Positions 26,418 through 34,705 of a stretch of 64,000 bases of DNA are shown here, one piece after another (the stretch's first letter is position 1; each line of letters begins with the position of its first letter). The notes beneath the pieces were generated by a model. That model saw only the letters and a list, made by a program, of their open reading frames with translations. It had not been told where the DNA came from and did not search any database. This DNA comes from Acidimicrobiales bacterium (GTDB taxonomy: Bacteria > Actinomycetota > Acidimicrobiia > Acidimicrobiales > MedAcidi-G1): NCBI GenBank assembly GCA_028823445.1, contig JAPKBH010000004.1:38986-102985 (forward strand), written 5' to 3'. Position numbers and translations under genes: made by a program.

Positions 26418-28027
26418 TGTCTTTTTCCTTATTGGCCTCGGCTAGCACAGTGACCTTCCCGGTACTTCCGGCCCTCCTCTTGGTGCCTTTCGCCGGAGCC
26501 TTGCTGGTTATGGTGTTGCCTCGCCAACGCCCCGAATTATTCAAACTGGTGGCCGTGTTGACCTCGGTAACGGTAATGGGCATGAGCTTTTGGGTGCTTT
26601 ACGCCTTTGATACCCAGCACGGTGCCGACGGGTTCCAGTTTTTAAGCAACCAAACGTGGATAGCTGATCTGGGCATCTCTTGGTCGTTTGGCATCGACGG
26701 CATCTCGCTCTTTTTGGTGGTGCTCACCGGCGTGCTGTTTCCCATTGCTTTGTTGGCCACCGACCCGGCTCACGACAACCGGGCCTGGTACGGCTGGCTT
26801 TTGGTGTTAGAAGGCGGCGTCATGGGGGTGTTCCTCAGCCTCGACTTGGTGATGTTCTTCATCTGCTTCGAAGTGGTGCTGGTGCCCATGTACTTCCTCA
26901 TCGGTCGCTGGGGCCACGGCAACCGCACTTACGCCGCCACCAAATTCTTTCTCTACACCATGGCCGGTTCTGCGCTCATGTTGGTGGGCATTGTGGCTTT
27001 GGCCTTTTTGCACGCCGACGCCACCGGCGGCCCTTTAACTTTCAACCTGATAGAGATCGCCGAAGCCCAAAGCTTGGCCACCGGCACCGCCCGCTGGATT
27101 TTCTTAGCCTTCGCTTTGGCCTTCGCCGTCAAGGTGCCCATCTTTCCGCTCCATACCTGGCTGCCCGATGCCCACACCGAAGCCCCTACCGCTGGTTCGG
27201 TCATCTTGGCCGGGGTCATGTTGAAACTCGGCACTTACGGGTTTTTACGTTTCGGTTTGTACTTGTTTCCGGAAGCCTCGCATTACTTCGCCCCGGTGTT
27301 CCTGACCCTTGGGGTGGTGGGCATTATCTACGGTGCAGTGGTGGCCGCCATGCAAGGCGATCTGAAACGCTTGGTGGCGTATTCCTCAGTAGCCCACCTT
27401 GGTTTCATCATCTTGGGTACCTTTGCCCTCAACACCGAAGGCATCGAAGGCAGCTTGCTGCAAATGGTCAACCACGGGGTATCAACCAGTGCCCTGTTTT
27501 TGTTGGTGGGCATGATCTACGAACGCCGCCACACCCGCCAAATCAGTGAACTGGGTGGCTTGCAAAGGTCAGCGCCCATCATGGCCGCCGTATTTACCGT
27601 GGTCATGTTGTCATCCATTGGTTTGCCGGGTCTCAACGGTTTCGTGGGCGAGTTCTTAATCTTGCTCGGTACCTTCACCGCTCACCGTTGGTGGGCCATG
27701 GTGGCGACCGCTGGGGTTGTTTTGTCTGCCCTTTATTTGCTGTGGGCCTACCAACGGGTGTTTCACGGCCCCGCCGAAGGCGACAATGCCGAAATGTCCG
27801 ACCTGACCCTGCGCGAAGGTCTGGTGCTGGCCCCTTTGCTGGTGCTCATTATTTTCATGGGGGTTTACCCTCGTCCAGTAATTGAACGCATGGAACCGGC
27901 CGTTGATGCGCTGATCGAACACATTGAATTCCACGTCGAAGGCTTTCACGAGCCAGTAACCCGGGGCGGCGTAGACCTCGGCGACGCCCCAGAAGTTGAA
28001 CACACCGATGAAGGGGAGCACGAATAA
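26417..28027 (+). CDS. nuoM: NADH-quinone oxidoreductase subunit M (first set)
   Basis: The 536-residue antiporter-like subunit contains CFEVVLVPMYFLIGRWG (helix 5 glutamate), FAVKVPIFPLHTWLPDAHTE (helix 7 lysine) and GDLKRLVAYSSVAHLGF. The proton-pumping residues are all present. I use ATG 26417, which shares a base with the nuoL stop; an in-frame start at 26390 lies inside nuoL. The C-terminal 40 residues are acidic and His-containing. It overlaps nuoN by one base. Confidence 0.95.
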   Translation: MSFSLLASASTVTFPVLPALLLVPFAGALLVMVLPRQRPELFKLVAVLTSVTVMGMSFWVLYAFDTQHGADGFQFLSNQTWIADLGISWSFGIDGISLFLVVLTGVLFPIALLATDPAHDNRAWYGWLLVLEGGVMGVFLSLDLVMFFICFEVVLVPMYFLIGRWGHGNRTYAATKFFLYTMAGSALMLVGIVALAFLHADATGGPLTFNLIEIAEAQSLATGTARWIFLAFALAFAVKVPIFPLHTWLPDAHTEAPTAGSVILAGVMLKLGTYGFLRFGLYLFPEASHYFAPVFLTLGVVGIIYGAVVAAMQGDLKRLVAYSSVAHLGFIILGTFALNTEGIEGSLLQMVNHGVSTSALFLLVGMIYERRHTRQISELGGLQRSAPIMAAVFTVVMLSSIGLPGLNGFVGEFLILLGTFTAHRWWAMVATAGVVLSALYLLWAYQRVFHGPAEGDNAEMSDLTLREGLVLAPLLVLIIFMGVYPRPVIERMEPAVDALIEHIEFHVEGFHEPVTRGGVDLGDAPEVEHTDEGEHE

Positions 28028-29514
28028 TGTTGGCGCAAATAAACCAAATCGCCACCCCTGAGGTGCTGTGGTGGGCTTTGTTGCCGCTGCTCTTTTTCTC
28101 GGTAAGCGCCGTCACCTTGCTTACCGTGGCTTCCTTGAAGCGCCAGATGCCAGACTGCTGGGCCCCCGCCTGGACAGTTGCGGCAGCCCTCGCCACCCTG
28201 GTTTCGTTGGCCCCCTTGTGGCAAAAAGTAATGGACGAAGGGCCACGGTCCTTCTTAGGGGGCGCCGTAGGCATAGATGGCGCTTCGCTGTTTATCACCG
28301 GCATTTTGGCGGTCACCGTCTTAGCGACTGCCCTTTTGGCGCACCCCTACCTGAAACGTCAAGACCTGCCGGGTCTTGAGTTTTATGTGTTGCTGCTTCT
28401 TTCGGCGGCCGGTGGGGTAGTGATGGCTTCCGCCAACGACCTCATCGTGCTGTTCTTAGGCATTGAAGTGTTGTCTATAGCGGTATACGTGTTGGCGGCC
28501 TACCATTTGCGCCGCATTGAGTCACAAGAAGCGGCGCTCAAATACTTTATTTTGGGGGCCTTCGCTTCGGCCTTTTTGCTTTACGGCATCGCCTTGGTGT
28601 ACGGCGCCGTGGGGTCAACCAACCTGTCTGACATCAACGCTTGGCTGGCTCAAAACATTTTGGTAGAAGACGGGCTTTTGCTGGCTGGTTTAGCCATGTT
28701 GCTGGTTGGCCTCGGTTTCAAAGTAGCGGCGGCTCCCTTTCATGCTTGGACGCCTGATGTGTACCAAGGTGCCCCCAGCCCGGTCGTGGCTTGGATGGCC
28801 GCCGGGGTTAAAGCTGCCGGCTTCGCCGCTTTGCTCCGCGTTTTTGTGACCACCTTCGGTTCGTTCTCTGCCGACTGGCGCCCCGCTATGGCTGTGCTGG
28901 CCGGCGCTTCGGTGCTGGTCGGTTCGTTGGGTGCCGCTTTACAAACCGACATCAAGCGCTTGTTGGCCTACTCTTCGGTGGCCCACGCCGGGTTTTTGCT
29001 CATCGGGATCGAAGCGGCCACCGTTCGTGGCACCAGCGCAGTCTTTTCATACCTTGCTATCTACGCCCTGTTGGCCATCGGTAGCTTTGCTGTGGTCACC
29101 TTGATGGGCGGCTCCGGCGACCAAGACCATGAACTTGAGGCTTACCACGGATTAGGGGCACGCCAGCCTTGGCTAGCCGGTGCCTTTACCGTGCTTTTGC
29201 TGGCCCAAGCCGGGGTGCCACTTACCGCCGGCTTCGTAGCCAAGTTTGGGGTTATTGCCGCTGCCGCCGATGTTGGCTCTTGGTGGTTGGCATCGGTAGC
29301 CATGTTGGCTACGGCCGTTGCCGCTTTTGCTTACCTTCGGGTGGTGGTGGCCATGTACCTCAACGAGCCCGCTACCGACGAAACAATCGGCGTGGATCGC
29401 ACCACCTTCTGGGTAATTTCGGTAGTGGCGGCCCTGGTAATGCTCCTTGGTTTGATGCCTTCAATCTTGCTTGATGTAGCGCGTCAAGCCGTCCCCGTTT
29501 TGGTGGGTGGCTGA
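28027..29514 (+). CDS. nuoN: NADH-quinone oxidoreductase subunit N (first set)
   Basis: The 495-residue antiporter-like subunit ends the 14-gene set. LGIEVLSIAVYVLAAYHL holds the conserved helix 5 glutamate, GLGFKVAAAPFHAWTPDVYQ the helix 7 lysine, and TDIKRLLAYSSVAHAGF the second lysine region. No overlap follows; a 123-base gap separates it from the second nuo cluster, which could hold a separate promoter, though I see no strong -10/-35 pair there. Confidence 0.94.
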   Translation: MLAQINQIATPEVLWWALLPLLFFSVSAVTLLTVASLKRQMPDCWAPAWTVAAALATLVSLAPLWQKVMDEGPRSFLGGAVGIDGASLFITGILAVTVLATALLAHPYLKRQDLPGLEFYVLLLLSAAGGVVMASANDLIVLFLGIEVLSIAVYVLAAYHLRRIESQEAALKYFILGAFASAFLLYGIALVYGAVGSTNLSDINAWLAQNILVEDGLLLAGLAMLLVGLGFKVAAAPFHAWTPDVYQGAPSPVVAWMAAGVKAAGFAALLRVFVTTFGSFSADWRPAMAVLAGASVLVGSLGAALQTDIKRLLAYSSVAHAGFLLIGIEAATVRGTSAVFSYLAIYALLAIGSFAVVTLMGGSGDQDHELEAYHGLGARQPWLAGAFTVLLLAQAGVPLTAGFVAKFGVIAAAADVGSWWLASVAMLATAVAAFAYLRVVVAMYLNEPATDETIGVDRTTFWVISVVAALVMLLGLMPSILLDVARQAVPVLVGG

Positions 29515-29637
29515 GGTGACGAATTTCTCCTCAGTAACCCCTCAGAGCGCCCGCTCATCGGTTAGCCTCGGTGTCGTACCCGTAACTTGGGGTGCGATGT
29601 TGGCCTTATCCCCTCTTAATCGTTAGGTTCAGTTTCT

Positions 29638-30003
29638 GTGTCCGACTTTCTTCGCAGCTGGTTAACGCTGGTCCTCTTTGGGGGCCTGGCTGTGCTGATA
29701 GTTGGGGCGTTGTTAGGCTTGTCGAGTTTGATCCGCCCACAACGCCAAACCGAACAAAAAGGCATGATTTACGAAAGCGGTGTTGACCCGCAAGGCGACA
29801 TGTGGAGCCAGTCCAACATTCGTTACTACGTGTTCGCTTTGATGTTCGTCCTCTTCGACGTGGAAGCCGTGTTCATCTTCCCTTGGGCCACTCGTTTAGA
29901 GGCTTACGGCGTGTTCGGCTTGGTAGAAATGGCTATCTTCATTTTCATCTTGGCGCTGGGTTTGGCTTATGCCTGGCGGAAAGGCTTGCTGCGATGGGTT
30001 TAG
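29638..30003 (+). CDS. nuoA: Complex I subunit A (second set)
   Basis: The 121-residue protein has three membrane helices and standard length. [20 protein letters not shown] stands where the first copy has YECG, so the loop cysteine is a serine here, and the acidic helix [16 protein letters not shown] is conserved. It starts at GTG 29638. It opens a second cluster in the order A B C D H I J K L M N. The stop lies 7 bases inside the nuoB reading frame start, so the two genes overlap. Confidence 0.93.
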   Translation: MSDFLRSWLTLVLFGGLAVLIVGALLGLSSLIRPQRQTEQKGMIYESGVDPQGDMWSQSNIRYYVFALMFVLFDVEAVFIFPWATRLEAYGVFGLVEMAIFIFILALGLAYAWRKGLLRWV

Positions 30004-30494
30004 TAGAAAACGGCAAACTCCCCAAGCCGTTAACGGCGTTACTCAACGTGAGCCGCAAATACTCTCTGTGGGTTTACCAATGGGGTTTGGCCTGTTGCGC
30101 TATCGAAATGGGCGCCGCCTTTGCTTCTCCTCGCTACGACGTGATGCGCTTAGGGGTTATCCCATTTCCGGCTAGCCCCCGTCAAGCCGACATGGTGGTT
30201 ATCTCCGGCACGGTGACCGACAAAATGGCCCCAGTAGTGCGCCGCCTCTACGAACAAATGCCCGAACCAAAATACGTGATCTCCATGGGCTCATGCGCCA
30301 ACTGCGGCGGCCCTTACTGGGACAGTTACTCGGTAACCAAAGGCGTCGACCAAGTCATACCGGTAGATGTTTACGTTCCCGGCTGCCCTCCTCGCCCCGA
30401 AGCACTCTTAGAAGGCATCGTCTTATTGCAAGAACGCATTGCCTCAGAAGACATGACCGAACGTTGGAACGGTGATCCCATTGTCGTCACCTGA
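29994..30494 (+). CDS. nuoB: Complex I subunit B (second set)
   Basis: The 166-residue subunit holds all N2 ligands: [19 protein letters not shown] and PGCPPRPEA. The extra cysteine in SCANC is the common family form. I place the start at ATG 29994 ([13 protein letters not shown]), overlapping nuoA by 10 bases; the frame is open further upstream, but that stretch lies inside nuoA. It lacks the long polar tail of the first copy, showing the two sets are distinct lineages or long diverged duplicates. Confidence 0.94.
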   Translation: MGLVENGKLPKPLTALLNVSRKYSLWVYQWGLACCAIEMGAAFASPRYDVMRLGVIPFPASPRQADMVVISGTVTDKMAPVVRRLYEQMPEPKYVISMGSCANCGGPYWDSYSVTKGVDQVIPVDVYVPGCPPRPEALLEGIVLLQERIASEDMTERWNGDPIVVT

Positions 30495-31152
30495 TACGCC
30501 CGTGACCGAAGAAGAAACCGCCGCACCCGAGGCAGACGCCGCCCGGGATGCTTTAGTAGCCACCTTGACCGAAGCCTTAGGCGACAACTTGGTAGCCAGT
30601 GAAGTAAAAGCCGGGGTTGACCTTTGGGTACGGGTAACCAGCCAAGCCTGGGTAGAAACCGCCCAGGTGCTGCGCAACCAGTGCGGCATGAAGTACTTCA
30701 ACTTTCTCTCGGTTATTGACTGGCTGCCTTCGCCCTTTGGTCGCGACATGGACGCCCAAGTTGACCAACCCGACCCCGTGGAACCCGGCGAAATGACCTG
30801 GGGTATAACCGGCGGTCAAACCCGTTTTCAAATGCTGGCTCGTTTACACGACCCCGTGAACCACGTGGGCATCAACATCAAAGCCGATCTTGACGATGAC
30901 CAACCCACTATTGACTCTTGGATAACGGTTTACCCCGGCGCCAACTGGCACGAACGCGAAGCCGCCGAAATGTTTGGTGTGCACTTCACCGGACACCCCA
31001 ACTTGACCAAGCTTTACTTGCCGGGAGCCTTCGAAGGAAACCCCATGCGTAAAGACTTCCCCCTGCTGGCCCGTCGGGTAAAACCGTGGCCCGGCTTGGT
31101 AGACGTTGAACCGTTGCCCGGCGAAGACGATGACGAAACGGAGGCCTCATGA
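30472..31152 (+). CDS. nuoC: Complex I subunit C (second set)
   Basis: The protein has up to 226 residues. The 30 kDa family signature [19 protein letters not shown] and the following NPMRKDFPL are clear. Compared with the first copy it has an extra loop of about 25 residues ([19 protein letters not shown]) and a tail of about 30 residues. The longest frame starts at GTG 30472; GTG 30502 would give [11 protein letters not shown], similar to the first copy's [11 protein letters not shown], and may be the true start. None of the candidates has a strong Shine-Dalgarno. Confidence 0.9.
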   Translation: MIPLSSPDTPVTEEETAAPEADAARDALVATLTEALGDNLVASEVKAGVDLWVRVTSQAWVETAQVLRNQCGMKYFNFLSVIDWLPSPFGRDMDAQVDQPDPVEPGEMTWGITGGQTRFQMLARLHDPVNHVGINIKADLDDDQPTIDSWITVYPGANWHEREAAEMFGVHFTGHPNLTKLYLPGAFEGNPMRKDFPLLARRVKPWPGLVDVEPLPGEDDDETEAS

Positions 31153-32321
31153 ACAAGGCCACCGACACCCAGCAACTGGCTTACATCGCCGGCCAAGCAG
31201 CCGACGCTCGGGTCAACTTAGAAATCGAAACCGAGGGCATGACCCTCAACATCGGCCCACAGCACCCGGCCACTCACGGCACCCTGCGCATCATTGTAAA
31301 ACTTGATGGCGAACAAGTAATTGCGGCCGAGCCCATGATGGGTTACATGCATCGGGGCTACGAAAAGCTTACTGAAGTACGCACCTACCCACAGGTCACG
31401 GCCCTCATTAACCGCATCGACTGGTTGGGGAGTTTCGCCAACGAGGTGCCGTTCATTCAGGCCGCCGAAAACCTTATGGAAGTAGAAGCTCCACCTCGCG
31501 CCCAGTGGATACGCACCGCATTGTTCGAAATGTCTCGCATCGCCAACGTGGTGTTGTTCTTGGGCGACATGGGCGTGCAACTCGGTGCGGTTACCCCCGT
31601 GTTCTTCGCTTTCCGTGACCGCGAGTTCATCCTTAACCAAATCGAAGCAGTAACCGGCGGGCGTTTTCACCCCAACTTCAACCGCATCGGCGGCCTCAAA
31701 GACGACCTGCCTAAAGGCTGGATCGAAGAAACCCGCGGCGTGTTGGGACGTATCCAGAACTTCTGCGACGAGATCGAAACCCTGGTGGCCGGCAACGAAA
31801 TCTTCCAAGCCCGCACCCGCGGTATTGGCATTATCCCCGCCGACATGGGCTTGGCCTACGGCTTGTCGGGCGCCAACATTCGCTCCAGCGGCGTGGATTG
31901 GGACATTCGCCGCGACGGAGGCATCGGCTTGGTGCACAACGAACTGGACTGGAAAGTCTGGACCCACCCCGACGGCGACTCCTACGCTCGTTTCTGGGTG
32001 CGGCTGCAAGAAGTACGCGAATCATGCATCATGATCGAACAAATCTTGGATGGCATTCCCGCCGGGCCCGTTATGGCCAAAGTGCCCCGCATCATCAAAG
32101 TGCCAGCCGGTGAATCTTACGTAGAAACCGAAAATCCACTGGGGGTTATGGGCTACTACATCGTTTCTCAAGGTGACCTCACCCCGTTCCGGGTAAAGAT
32201 TCGATCGGCCTCGTTCAACAACGTGTCTATTACCCCGTGGCTCCTTAAAGGGGTCTACGTGCCCGACGTGGTTTCAATTTTGGCCAGCCTGTATTTCATC
32301 CTCGGAGACATCGACCGATGA
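31149..32321 (+). CDS. nuoD: Complex I subunit D (second set)
   Basis: The 390-residue subunit keeps the quinone-site loop GPQHPATHGTLRI near residue 38 and the tyrosine of MGYMHRGYEK. The C-terminus [11 protein letters not shown] matches the family end, in which D-P-x-x-GExDR is replaced by a hydrophobic variant. Thus the first copy ends in the usual GEVDR and this one in GDIDR. It lacks the first copy's acidic N-terminal extension. ATG 31149 overlaps the nuoC stop. Confidence 0.95.
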   Translation: MNKATDTQQLAYIAGQAADARVNLEIETEGMTLNIGPQHPATHGTLRIIVKLDGEQVIAAEPMMGYMHRGYEKLTEVRTYPQVTALINRIDWLGSFANEVPFIQAAENLMEVEAPPRAQWIRTALFEMSRIANVVLFLGDMGVQLGAVTPVFFAFRDREFILNQIEAVTGGRFHPNFNRIGGLKDDLPKGWIEETRGVLGRIQNFCDEIETLVAGNEIFQARTRGIGIIPADMGLAYGLSGANIRSSGVDWDIRRDGGIGLVHNELDWKVWTHPDGDSYARFWVRLQEVRESCIMIEQILDGIPAGPVMAKVPRIIKVPAGESYVETENPLGVMGYYIVSQGDLTPFRVKIRSASFNNVSITPWLLKGVYVPDVVSILASLYFILGDIDR

Positions 32322-33349
32322 CGCTGATTCTGGCCGAGATGGCTTACTGGCAAGAAACCTCTATCCGCCTGTTGGTCGGCCTGGCTGCCGTATTGCTGCC
32401 TGCCGGTACGCTGGTTTACCTCTTTTTGTTCAAAATGATGAGCTTCATGCAGAGCCGTTTGGGCCCCATGGAAGCCGGCCCTTACGGGTCGATGCAGTTG
32501 CTGGCCGAGGTCGGCAAGTTCTTACAAAAAGAAGACCTTGTGCCGCGAGCCGCCGACCGCATTGTCTTCAAACTGGCACCCTTCGTGGTACTGATCTCCA
32601 CCTTCTTGCTGGTTCTGGTTATTCCCGCCGGCCCCGACCTGTGGTTCATCGACGTGGACACCGGCATCTTTTTGGCTTTAGCGGTGTCGTCTATTTCGGT
32701 CATCGGCATCTTGATGGCGGGCTGGGCTTCGGCCTCTAAGTATTCTTTGATGGGGGCTTTGCGGGCCACCGGTCAGCTCATTGCCTACGAATTACCTCTG
32801 GTGCTTGCGGTGGTCGGCGTGGTGATTCAAGCCGGCACCCTCAACGTACAAAATATTGTTATGGCCCAAGCTACCGGTGAAATATTTGGCTATGGAGGCA
32901 TCGGCAACCCGTTTATCTTTACTCAGTTCGTGGGCTTCGCCATCTTCTTGATCGCTGTCCAAGCGGAACTCACCCAACCACCTTTTGACATGCCGGTCGC
33001 TGAATCAGAACTGGTCACCGGCTACCTGACCGAATATTCCGGCCTGCGCTTCTTGATGTTCTTTATTGGCGAATTCGCCACCGCCGGTATTTTCTCGGCT
33101 TTGGCCGCCACCTTGTTCTTAGGCGGCTGGTACGTACCGGGCTTAGACCCCACCGACGGTTTGTTCAACGTCATCGGCCCTGCCGTGCTGTTCGCCAAAA
33201 TGCTGTTGGTGGCTTTCTTGATCTTCTGGTTCCGCTTCACCTACCCTCGTTTCCGTGAGGATCAACTGCAAAAGTTGGCGTGGAAAGTACTTATCCCTTT
33301 GTCTCTGATCAACATTGTGATAACCGGCGTACTTAAGGTGGTGTTCTAA
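32318..33349 (+). CDS. nuoH: Complex I subunit H (second set)
   Basis: The 343-residue membrane subunit shows [19 protein letters not shown] with [11 protein letters not shown], and [18 protein letters not shown] with TEYSG. These are the family loops lining the quinone chamber. It is 58 residues shorter than the first copy, mostly at the C-terminus. nuoI follows with a one-base overlap, while no E, F or G gene lies between D and H. Confidence 0.95.
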   Translation: MTLILAEMAYWQETSIRLLVGLAAVLLPAGTLVYLFLFKMMSFMQSRLGPMEAGPYGSMQLLAEVGKFLQKEDLVPRAADRIVFKLAPFVVLISTFLLVLVIPAGPDLWFIDVDTGIFLALAVSSISVIGILMAGWASASKYSLMGALRATGQLIAYELPLVLAVVGVVIQAGTLNVQNIVMAQATGEIFGYGGIGNPFIFTQFVGFAIFLIAVQAELTQPPFDMPVAESELVTGYLTEYSGLRFLMFFIGEFATAGIFSALAATLFLGGWYVPGLDPTDGLFNVIGPAVLFAKMLLVAFLIFWFRFTYPRFREDQLQKLAWKVLIPLSLINIVITGVLKVVF

Positions 33350-33858
33350 TGGCCATAAAAATCAAGATTCCCGGGATGATCAAAGGTCTTGGTATTACCT
33401 TTGGCACCATGGTGCGTACCTTGACTAAAGGCTCGCATACCGTGCAATACCCGCACGTAAAAGAAGCGCCTACTCCTCGGGCCCGTGGGGTCATTGCCCT
33501 CCACGAAGAAAACTGCACCTCCTGCATGCTGTGCGCCCGTGAATGCCCTGACTGGTGTATTTACATTGAAGGCCACAAATACAAAGCACCACCCCGTCGC
33601 CCTGGCGGCAAGCCCCGTAAAAAGAACGCCCTAGACCGCTTCGATATTGACTATTCGTTGTGCATGTACTGCGGTATTTGCGTCGACGTGTGCCCCTTCG
33701 AAGCATTGTTCTGGACCCCCGAATACGAATACTCCGAACTGAAAATTTCTAACTTGTTGCACGACAAAAACCAGTTAGGCAAGTGGATGGAAACCGTGCC
33801 CGAGTTTGAAGACTACGAAAAGGGCAGCGAAGCCAAGAAAGCCCAGGTACCCGAGTGA
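33349..33858 (+). CDS. nuoI: Complex I subunit I (second set)
   Basis: The 169-residue subunit has two complete 4Fe-4S motifs, [15 protein letters not shown] and [15 protein letters not shown]. In a complex without NuoEFG this is the probable electron entry subunit, as NdhI is in cyanobacterial NDH-1. A basic loop between the clusters ([17 protein letters not shown]) is absent from the first copy and would suit docking of an acidic donor such as ferredoxin; that is inference. The GTG of nuoJ overlaps its stop. Confidence 0.95.
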   Translation: MAIKIKIPGMIKGLGITFGTMVRTLTKGSHTVQYPHVKEAPTPRARGVIALHEENCTSCMLCARECPDWCIYIEGHKYKAPPRRPGGKPRKKNALDRFDIDYSLCMYCGICVDVCPFEALFWTPEYEYSELKISNLLHDKNQLGKWMETVPEFEDYEKGSEAKKAQVPE

Positions 33859-34400
33859 ACCTGTTGGCCCAAGTAAATGATTTCAACCCATTGTTGAGCA
33901 GCGAAGTAGTGGTGGCCCAAAATATCGCTTTCACCATTTTGGCGGCCATCATGCTGGTCAGTGCCGTACGTTTGGTCACCACCCGCAACGTGGTCCATGC
34001 GGCCCTTTACTTGGTGCTGGTGTTGGCTGGAGCAGCCGGCATCTTTATATTATTGGGCGCCGAGTTTGTGGGCGTTACCCAAATAATGGTTTACATCGGA
34101 GCCATCGTGGTGCTGTTTTTGTTCGGCATCATGTTGACCCGAGGGGCCCTGGGCACCGAAGAAGAAGGCAACAAAGAACCCCGCCTGATGGCTTCTTTAG
34201 TGGCCGGTTTGTTAGTGGTGGTTATGGGCGGGGCGCTGATTGACACCTTCGGCGACGCCGAACTGTTGCGCTCTGCACCCAGCACCACCGCCGACATTAG
34301 TGACAGTATTTTTAGCCAGTACATCGTGCCGTTTGAAGCAACCTCCGTGTTGTTGCTGGCGGCTTTAATTGGGGCCATCGTGGTGGCCAGAAAGGACTGA
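33855..34400 (+). CDS. nuoJ: Complex I subunit J (second set)
   Basis: The 181-residue subunit has five membrane helices, with [20 protein letters not shown] and [20 protein letters not shown] matching the family helices 2 and 3. It starts at GTG 33855 overlapping the nuoI stop as GTGA. The C-terminal helix ends ARKD directly before nuoK. Confidence 0.93.
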   Translation: MNLLAQVNDFNPLLSSEVVVAQNIAFTILAAIMLVSAVRLVTTRNVVHAALYLVLVLAGAAGIFILLGAEFVGVTQIMVYIGAIVVLFLFGIMLTRGALGTEEEGNKEPRLMASLVAGLLVVVMGGALIDTFGDAELLRSAPSTTADISDSIFSQYIVPFEATSVLLLAALIGAIVVARKD

Positions 34401-34401
34401 C

Positions 34402-34701
34402 ATGTTTTTGAACCAGTTCCTTCTGCTTTCTGTGGCACTTTTTGCTATTGGCGTGTACGGCGTGTTGGCTCGCCGCAACGGGGTCATGGTGCTCATGTCT
34501 ATTGAGCTCATCTTGAACGCCGTCAATATCAACTTGGTTTCTTTCGCTGCTTTCACCGAAAATTTAGCCGGTGAAGTATTTGCCCTCTTCGTGATTGCCG
34601 TAGCGGCCGCCGAAGTTGGGGTGGGTTTGGCCATGATCATGCTCTTGTACCGCAACCGTCGAAACATCGATCTCACTGAGCTCGATTTGATGAAGGGTTA
34701 A
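34402..34701 (+). CDS. nuoK: Complex I subunit K (second set)
   Basis: The 99-residue three-helix subunit keeps both membrane glutamates, in MSIELILNAVNINLV and VAAAEVGVGLAMIM. ATG 34402, two bases after the nuoJ stop, gives family length; the frame is open to 34369 but that would add residues inside nuoJ. nuoL follows after four bases with a GTG start. Confidence 0.94.
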   Translation: MFLNQFLLLSVALFAIGVYGVLARRNGVMVLMSIELILNAVNINLVSFAAFTENLAGEVFALFVIAVAAAEVGVGLAMIMLLYRNRRNIDLTELDLMKG

Positions 34702-34705
34702 TGCT

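Noticed and set aside
29515..29637. Promoter or small gene between the two nuo operons
   Set aside because: The 123-base gap has no convincing promoter pair, no ribosome site with an open frame and no clear hairpin.
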